A DNA stretch of 64,000 bases from contig NC_133103.1 of NCBI RefSeq assembly GCF_022965805.1, forward strand, positions 32,799,635 through 32,863,634, written 5' to 3'. Below are positions 56,413-64,000 of this stretch, piece after piece. The stretch comes from Primulina eburnea. Lineage: Eukaryota > Streptophyta > Magnoliopsida > Lamiales > Gesneriaceae. Position numbers and translations under genes: made by a program. Position 1 is the stretch's first letter. Every line of letters starts with the position of its first letter. Under the pieces are notes generated by a model that was not told the DNA's origin, ran no database searches, and worked only from the letters and a program-made list of their open reading frames with translations.

Positions 56413-57994
56413 TGTTGCGACTTTGATTGTTGCACTTCCAAGAGCAGGTTGTCCACAAGTAATATAATTCGGTGAGTCCGAATATCGTATCCACAGGGAA
56501 GCTAAGGTAATTACAAGTCCACTACAATGTCTTTTTGTTTTGTTATTGTTTTTGTTTCTTTTTAATTTTAATTGTTTGAATATTTAATGGGTAAATTTTA
56601 ATTGTTCAAATTTTAATTTAAGTAGTTGAGATTAAAGGATCCACTCTTGGTATTTTAATAAAGTTAACATTAACGAACAATATTGAAATCCACTTAATAA
56701 AATGGTTCCAATATATTAAATAATCATATTTATATTATGTTATAAATTATTATCTCATAAATATATAATATATACCAAAACTTATAAATGTGGTTAAGTA
56801 TTTATTGTGCTATATATATATTTGTAAACACTAAATCAAGGTTCCCACTTTAAATGGTTGGTAAAACCAAACTAACATTTAAATGGTACCAAGAAAATAT
56901 TATCATGATATATTTATATATAGTAAATCAAGGAATCCAAGTTAAATGGTTGGTAAAACCAAACTAACATTTAAATGGTTCCAACAATTTAATATTATAA
57001 TATACTTATATATAATAAATCAAGGCATCCACTTTAAATGGTTGGTAATACCAAACTAACATTTAAATAGTTCCAAGAATTTAGTGTAACATATAACAAC
57101 AATAAATCAAAACTCCCACTTATAAGTAGGGTATAAAAATACTTAAAGAAATAAATATAACATAAACAATAAATAATGATTAAATAATATAAAACATAGA
57201 TTCTTACCTTATAATAACCTTATTATCTTGCCAAGAGCTTCACCTTATCATCTCAACTTTAGGAAGTTAGCTATTCATTATTCAAAGTGTAAAACTTTGA
57301 ATATGAAATTAACATGCTAATTATATTTAAATGAAGAAATAAAAGAAAAATATAGAGAGAAATATTATGTACTCAAAGATTTGTTCATAGAATGAGGGAT
57401 ATCTCAATACATTACAATGCACCCCTACTTATAGCCAAATTTGAGGAGACAACCACAAATAAAATATTATTTTTTACACATAAGTCTTCATTGGTGTTCC
57501 AAGAAATTAATATTATATTACACATCACTTTTGAAAATCTTCTTCTCCGAATTTGCTTCTTCACATAAAATGAAACATGTGGATAATTGAGTTGTCTAGT
57601 TGTGGTATTTTTTTCAGAATATTTGACCAAGTAATTTGAGAGATATGGTCAAAATACTAGAGCATGGTAAAACTGCCACTCCTTTGGTAACTTTAATTGT
57701 TGCTTAATTTGATCCCACTTGTGAGAGGATTTTTATCTCATGTTTGACAACAATATTGTAGATCTTATAATCAACTTTCTACAGGTCCAAGAATCATCTT
57801 AATCCCATTTGCAACGCCAAGGTTATTCTTGTTTTATCGAACCTGTAAAAAATAGTAAAAATTTATAATTACACAACAACTTATATTTTATACAATTTAT
57901 TATAAAACATATAATATTTAAACATTTAATAAAACAAAAACTATATATTTATATTATAAAATATTTAATTAATGTACAATTTTTATGTTTATCA
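56413..57994 (-). repeat. 5' LTR of Athila-like copy 2
   Basis: 1582 bp, the same length as 46894-48475, with a few dozen scattered substitutions by eye. Contains the triple tandem unit at about 56830-57090. AACGA follows at 57995. Confidence 0.88.
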
Positions 57995-57999
57995 AACGA

Positions 58000-58705
58000 C
58001 GACACCGAAGCGGGAAAAATGCGAGGGTTGATCCGGGACGAACGTTGCACGATTTTCTTGAAGAACCCAACGAAAATTTCTAGAAAAATTGAGGAAAAAG
58101 GAGGCGGCTGCTATAGCTTTTAGAACCCTAAGGATTCTCTCAAAAATAAGAAATAAAGCATTGAAAAATGAAGGGGTGAGTGTAGGGGTGTGTGTGTGTC
58201 CGAGTGTGTGTGTGTAGTTGTGGTAACGCGTGTGTGTGTGTGTTAATTAAGTTAAAATTATTGCTTAATTAATTAATTAAAAAGGTTAATTAAAAAGTTA
58301 ATCCACACTAACCTTAACCAATCTCTTAATTAAAATAAAGTACACACTTGCTAGACTTTAAAGGTTTTAAAAATCTTAAAATCACTAAATAAATAAATTA
58401 TGTTTTAAAAATGATAAAAACGTAATAAATCATTTAAAATACTACAATCCTAACTTAAAATAAAATACCAAATTTTAAAATTTCCAAAAATCGTCGCCGG
58501 TCTCTTTTCCTCGATCCCGCATCGAATAATCTCCTAGAACATGAAACTCAAGAAAAATTTTAACGTGCATAATAGAAAAAGAAATAAATAAAATAATAAA
58601 ATTTAATAAAGAATGCATCTCTAAAAATTCTTTTAAACTTAAATAAATAATTTAACAATTTAAGCAAATGAATGGGTTTTACGTGTACTAAATTTGGGCT
58701 CTACA
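58000..58705 (-). repeat. Gypsy LTR M, proximal part
   Basis: Minus-strand start TGTAGAGCCC at 58705, running to the Athila insertion at 57999 and continuing from 46893 down to 44982. A GT-rich microsatellite (GTGTGTGTGT with interruptions) lies at 58184-58242. A purine tract (minus strand GTGTGGGAGGAAC, 58706-58718) touches the start, so this is a 3' LTR. Confidence 0.65.
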
Positions 58706-58741
58706 GTTCCTCCCACACAAAAATAAATTTCGTCCCCGAAA

Positions 58742-58919
58742 TTAAGTCTTACCAAACAACTCCGGGTAGCGGTTCCTCATATCTGCTTCGGTCTCCCAAG
58801 TGGCCTCTTCCACTGCTTGGTTCAGCCACCGGAATTTGACCAACTTGGTCACTTTGTTCCGAAGTCTCCACTCCTATCTGTCTAAGATTTGGAAATGTCT
58901 TTCCTCATACGACAGATCT
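58742..58919 (-). pseudogene. pol: Gypsy pol C-terminal chromodomain remnant
   Basis: The minus strand reads APDLSYEERHFQILDR, an in-frame TAG, then [38 protein letters not shown] and a stop at 58742. This is the chromodomain-type end of Tekay/Del-like integrase, matching [18 protein letters not shown] of the 32700-41200 element. Upstream sequence is replaced at about 58920 by the LTR-like piece. Confidence 0.75.
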
Positions 58920-60305
58920 GGAGCAAGAAGGCATTTCGAACACTACATTCTCCAATGAGCTGCAATAGCTCGTGTTCTAAAAAGTTTAACACTGATGAAT
59001 TAAATCAAGTTTGGTTAAAAACCAAGTGGAAGAAACCCGAAGTAATCCTTCGTGAAGAAGACTGTTATAATAAAAAATATTTTATCTTATGTAAACTGAA
59101 TAACCGAAAAAAAACAGATTAGTTTTTGCGTTCTTTAGTTCAGTTATGGTGACAACTGAACTAACTAATAATCCAACTGATCGAAACAGTTTATAAGCTA
59201 TGGTTAATCAGTTAAATACACAAGATATGTTTATGGATGTTCGGAGACTTCAACTTCTCCTACGTCACCCTTTCTATCGCATCGGGTAGGATCCATTAGA
59301 AGACTTTGATTTATACAACTCTTTGTACAAACCCACTTAGCTAGGGCTTACCCACTCCCTAAACTGAACTCCTAGACTTAGACTGAAGGCAGCATCTTCC
59401 AATCAATACTTCTTTAATGTCTATGTGAGAAAGACTACATACAAAAGTTTAACGTCTTTGTGAAAGACTATATTTGAGTGGTTGAGAGTGTTTTTGTGTG
59501 TGAGAACTGAACAAGGATATTCTCACACACTGAGGGAAATACGCTTCTAATCTAAGCTGATATATCTGTAAAAAGTTCCCTCGACTGGGCTGAATGATTC
59601 TCTTAAGAAGGTATGACTTTCAAGCATGCCCTTTTCTTTTTCTCTCTTGAGTTGTATATATTTGATTCTTCACTGATCTTCTCTTTATATAGGCGGGAAA
59701 ACTGATCGTACAGTGAGACTCATTTTTTGTATCCGTTTCATTTGAATCGACTTTTTGGACTTTGTGTCTCGTCTTTTTGACTGTCCTTCTGAAGCGCTTT
59801 GTCTTTAATGCTCCGATGCAACGTCCATTATTGTCCTTTGACTGGATAATGGCTTTGTACCTTCACGTACAGCTGGATTCCACTTGAAAGAGTTTGTCTT
59901 CATCCATAACTGAAAGATTCTAACTGATGCTTCGAACTGGTCAGTTGATCTGATCTTTCATTTTGATTGGTGAAATCAGTTGACTCTTCAGTGGAACTGA
60001 TTTCACACTCGTTCAGTTGGACTGATCAACTGGGTTTCTTCATTAGTTGAACACTCCTTCGGCTGGCCTGACTTCTGATGCTTTCCTGCTGAATCACCTA
60101 TCAACTGGACAATCATCTGGACTGCTCAATTGATGTAACCAATTAGACTTATTCATTTTGTGAGATCGATTGGGTCTTTCGTTTTGCGATGTAAACATCT
60201 CGTGAGTGATCCTAGATGCTGCACACTAAGTTAGATCATTAGTAACACAATTAAAAAGTTTAGTTATCATCAAAATCAAGATTGCGAACATGAAAGGTTC
60301 CAACA
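58920..60305 (-). mobile_element. LTR-like insertion dense in AACTG motifs (probably a solo LTR)
   Basis: Interrupts the gypsy integrase: the minus strand changes from MAPYETLY coding to TGTTGGAACCTTTC at 60305, a typical LTR start. A TATA-like CCTATATAAAGAG lies near 59693. The far end is not clear and about 130 integrase codons are missing, so a deletion accompanied or followed the insertion. No clean target duplication. AACTGA/TCAGTT occurs many times, especially at 59140-59215 and 59900-60130. No coding sequence. Confidence 0.5.
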
Positions 60306-61095
60306 CATACAATGTCTCATAGGGAGCCATACCTATAGATGATTGGAAGCTGTTGTTGTATGTAAACTCCACAAGAGGTAGCTTCGATTCCCAATTCCCA
60401 TGGAAATCGATCACACATGCCCGCTAAAAATCCTCCAAAATCTGGATCACTCGCTCAGACTGGCCATCTGTCTGAGTGTGGAATGTTGTACTGAATAGCA
60501 ACTTCGTCCCCATGGCTCAATGTAAACTCTTCCAAAAGGACGATGTGAACCTCGGGTCCCTATCAGACACGATAGAAACTTAGATTCCCTGCAATCGGAC
60601 TATCTCCCTGATATAGAGCTCCGCATACTGCGTCATGGAGAAAGTCGGCTTCACTGGCAAAAAGTGTGCCGACTTAGTAAGTCGATCCACTATAATCCAA
60701 ATAGCATTGGATCCTCTGACTGACCTCGGCAAACCAACAACAAAGTCCATGGTGATGTTCTCCAATTTCCACTCGGGCATAGGGAGTGACTTAAGAATAT
60801 CTGCTGACCTCTGATTGCTCTGCTTTCACTTGCTGACAAGTGAGGCATTCAAACACAAATCGGCGGATGTCTCTCTTCATCCCTGACCACCAATACAGGA
60901 TCTGCAAATCTTTGTACATCTTAGTACCTCCTGGGTGAATGGAATACAAAGATGTATGTGCCTCTATCAGAATATCGTCTCTGATTGAATCAACACTAGG
61001 CACCCACATCCTTCCTTTGTACCTCACAATACCATCGGACATTGTGTAGAGTACTGAAAAGTCTGCTATTCGTTTCCTTAAAACCTGCTAGAATT
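60306..61095 (-). pseudogene. pol: Gypsy integrase remnant
   Basis: Minus strand: RKRIADFSVLYTMSDGIVRYKGRMWVPS, the zinc-binding domain AHTSLYSIHPGGTKMYKD..CLTCQQVKAEQ, then ITMDFVVGLPRS (first catalytic Asp), VDRLTKSAHFLPV and, after shifts and stops near 60560 and 60420, TDGQSERVIQILED (catalytic Glu) and VEFTYNNSFQSSIGMAPYETLY. RT and RNase H are absent; the sequence passes directly into LTR B at about 61096. It belongs with the chromodomain piece at 58742-58919. Confidence 0.8.
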
Positions 61096-64000
61096 TTTTT
61101 TCAAACCTCACTAAATCGGCCGATATGTATAATCACATGCATAAAATATTTTGGAACCATTTTAAAAATAAAATAACCAACTATTTTACCAAACCTAAAA
61201 ACATCATTTGAAGAGTATAGCCCACACTGTAACTTCTCAAAAACCACTCATAATTAAATTGTCGTAAGAATATCTTTAACATCACTTAAAATCATAAATC
61301 ATAACTAGTGCAAAAAACTAACGTCGGTCCTCGGGTTATGTGCACCTCCAGTCCAGTCAGATCATCCATCGAGACCTCTATTAAAATTACTATCATAATC
61401 ACCTGCATCAATCACACCTAGTGAGTCTAAAGACTCAATACATTATATTCTTGATAACAAATAATACATATACAGATCACATACAACAGTGAAAAATACT
61501 TGTACTTAAAATAACATTTTTATGAAGATACATAAACTTTAAACATACACATTTTCGTAAACATTTTCATTATGCATAAACTTAAAATAGAAACATTTTC
61601 ATGATGCATAAACTTTAAATAAAAACATTTTCATAAAAATTTTCATAAACTTTTGCCTAAACATTTTCATATAAACATATCATCATATTCATATTCGTGT
61701 TTGTTGAATTCAGATCGTGATTGTGACTCGTATTCTTAATCATATTGGGCGATGGATCCATCTACAGAAAGCCACAGTACTGGGCGACGGAGACACCAGC
61801 GACACTCTCACCGGTCAACTTGGCCTTGGCCAATGTATTAACATATTCGTATTCGTATTCGTATCCGTATCCAAGGAAACACGATCGTCGGGCACCCACT
61901 AAGACTATAACCCTCACGATATTTCAAACATATCACATATTTAGTCACAATCTCTTCAAGTCCTTCAACATGTCGTATTTCTATTACTTATGTGGGGACC
62001 CGGACGCTAATCATCTTCTTAATTGTCATTAGGACTAATTTAATCAATTAGAATAAACAGGGTCTAAATTTTTTTTAAATACATTATCAAAAGCGGAACG
62101 TAATGGCATACATCTTAATATACACGTCAGTATTAAAAGTACAAATCTTGCACTATATACAATAAGTCTCAACTAAGGTTTAACATCTATATAGCAAGTG
62201 TTTAAACCCTATATCTAATCTAAGTCCGTAGTCTACACTCTAACTCGATCTTTCTTCACCTCTGAGACCCTGAACCTGTCCCACCTGTTGCCTTGCACAC
62301 ATACAAACACGACAACAGTCGGATAACTCCGGTGAAATATAAATATCCCAGTATAAACAATGTATCAATGCATTCATATAAAAAACATATATAAGAGCAT
62401 AAACAAACATTACAACATGTATCTAATCTGACTACATGAATCAATACAACTCTGTACTTAAATCAAGGACTCATTTCTAATCTAGGGATCCCGATCTAAT
62501 TTAGACTTTGGTATGCTGTATCGAATGTCTACAATAGACGTCGATCTACATCTAAGCTCATCGATACACCGTAAGTCTAGGGTCTTAGCTGTTCTGTCAA
62601 AGACCTGGCGGTTCTGCCCTAGCTAGGATGATCTGCCCTAGACTCGAATTCTTGCTCTACTATAATTCAATAGATTAAACATATCAATCTGATAATTTGC
62701 AAATATCAATGCAATGAAATAAAGTATGTGATTTAGGGAAACTTAAGTCAAACATAACTTGAGTTGTGCAATCCCGAATCAACATTTATTTATACCTTTC
62801 GTTCTGTTGCTCTAATACAATCGAAGTCTCGATTCAAAGTCTGTCAATGTTCAATGTCCTGTTGTAGCTGTCGTTGCTAGGAACACGGTGCCGTACTCGG
62901 ATTTAAAATTGGACGTACGGATCGAAATATAAAGGCGTAAGGATTTTCAACACCATCCTAGAAACCTTTCTCGATTCTTTCTTTTCATCTGACGGAATTT
63001 GAAGGATATACATGTATATATATATCTCCACTTGCATGATAAAGAAACATGTCTCGTTTTTCTTAACTTTCAGTCGGCGATCGGGCGGTCGATCTTTACC
63101 GCTCGAGCGCGGAACCCTCTGTCCGAGACTTACATTTGTTATCCACTGGCGCTCGTGCGGTAATGTTCTACTGCTCGGGCGCCATACTTTCTTTCCGAGC
63201 ACTTTTCTTGTCAAACACTGGCGCTCGGGCGGTCATTTCCTACCGCTCGGGCGCCAACAGTTCTGTCTAAAACTTGTACCCTTCATAAGCTTTAGCCAAT
63301 CTGGTCCCGTGATAGCCCGATTATAATCACATCAATTCAAATTCAATAATCTCCGCTTAACATGATATAAAATATAGGGCATTACAACTTAATAAAAACA
63401 TGCATATAATATCGTTTTTCTTTTAAACCAAGAATGCAACATGTCTTTTAAAGTTTTCGTTTAATCATAAAACTCATAAACATTTAAAATAATAAATCAT
63501 AAAATCCATAAACATTTAAAATCAACATTTTAATATATTAAATAATAAAATTTAAAATAACATTTTGACATATTAAATCATATACATTTCCATAAACATT
63601 TAAAATTAACATTTTAACATATAAAATCCATGAACATTTTGAAATAAACATTTTGGCATATTAAATCATAAAAATATCCATAAACATTTAAAATAATCAT
63701 ATTAGCATATAAAACAGCATTCCGACACTGCCATGACGATTACTAATTTTAGGGTGTAAAATTACTGTTTTACCCATAGACGTAAAATTTCACGTTTTTG
63801 ACTTTTTCTTAATTTCATTGACTTTAATATGTCCCAAATAATTATTTATGCTTACATGAATTTTCTCATATTTTTATTTATCTTAAATAGAGAATTTTTA
63901 ATTTAATCTTTAAATATAACATATAATTTTTTTTAAATCCCGAATTAAACCAAACCTTAATATAAAATTCTCAAATTAAAAACTTAGACTTTTAATAATT
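61096..64000 (-). repeat. Gypsy LTR relic B (interrupted by a solo LTR, runs off the window)
   Basis: AT-rich LTR-like sequence with ACACCTAGTGAGTCTAAAG (61411-61429), as in relics A and M, and many CATAAACATTTTCAT-like short repeats. 63740-63900 (CCCATAGACGTAAAATTTC) resembles 44510-44600 of relic A. Its minus-strand start is outside the window. Confidence 0.5.
61991..63386 (-). repeat. Solo LTR of a gypsy family related to the 32700-41200 element
   Basis: 1396 bp, TGTGGGGACCCGGACGC...GGGCATTACA in plus order; on the minus strand it starts TGTAATGCCC and ends GGGTCCCCACA, like the 32700 LTR ends. Perfect ACTTA duplications lie at 61986-61990 and 63387-63391. No internal region, so it results from LTR-LTR recombination. 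A GC-rich array of GCGCTCGGGCGGT/ACCGCTCGGGCGCC units (63070-63262) sits where the related LTR has ACCGCACCCGCGGT units. Confidence 0.88.

Larger units (their letters stand above)
46894..57994 (-). mobile_element. Athila-like Ty3/gypsy retrotransposon (copy 2) carrying NABP-like and LOG-like genes
   Basis: 11,101 bp on the minus strand; both LTRs are 1582 bp (46894-48475 and 56413-57994), with perfect AACGA duplications at 46889-46893 and 57995-57999. Order: tRNA-Asp primer site, gag, pol without the protease core, a cysteine-rich NABP-like gene, a LONELY GUY-like gene, an internal purine tract, a long 3' untranslated region and the 3' LTR. Equal LTR lengths with few differences indicate a young insertion. 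Confidence 0.9.

Overview
The window is plant nuclear DNA made almost entirely of nested mobile elements. The evidence is plant-type LTR retrotransposons (copia, Athila-like gypsy, chromodomain gypsy), tRNA-Met and tRNA-Asp type primer sites, a caulimovirid integrant, MITEs and a Mutator-like transposase relic. The AT-rich background and absence of any intact multi-exon host gene suggest repeat-rich, probably pericentromeric or heterochromatic DNA of a eudicot. The species cannot be named from the sequence.

Layout. 1-2396: 5' part of a copia element (minus strand; gag, start of protease, short LTR). About 2790-10375: an endogenous pararetrovirus (minus strand) with small coiled-coil ORF, capsid, movement, protease-RT-RNase H and transactivator-like genes, its own TATA box and poly(A) signal. 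The capsid gene has two in-frame stops and the polymerase one frameshift. About 10376-12379: old relics (a MITE, a copia gag fragment, one end of a MULE transposase). 12380-42712: a 30.3 kb composite copia element with the target duplication GGTAC. Its 5' LTR carries a MITE, its interior a 12.0 kb Athila-like element (15543-27564, TSD GTTTG, minus strand), and its 3' LTR an 8.5 kb chromodomain gypsy element (32700-41200, TSD CTCTA, plus strand). 42713-43332: the other part of the MULE relic split by the copia. 43333-64000: a second nest of minus-strand gypsy LTRs and pol remnants. It holds an 11.1 kb Athila-like element (46894-57994, TSD AACGA), an LTR-like piece dense in AACTG motifs (about 58920-60305) and a solo LTR (61991-63386, TSD ACTTA).

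The most unusual cargo is in the 46894-57994 element. Between pol and its 3' LTR are two non-retroelement genes. One (50612-51121) is an intact 169-residue basic cysteine-rich protein resembling the nucleic-acid-binding proteins of carlaviruses and relatives. The other (49733-50370) is an intronless LONELY GUY (cytokinin-activating phosphoribohydrolase) copy with a one-base frameshift near its N-terminus. Each has a splice-acceptor-like site upstream, as does the env-position ORF of the other Athila-like element.

Nearly all elements are disabled. The chromodomain element has five stops, all explicable as C-to-T or G-to-A changes. The copia and the second Athila-like element both lack the protease catalytic region. 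Several families carry unrelated GC-rich repeat islands in their LTRs or leaders.
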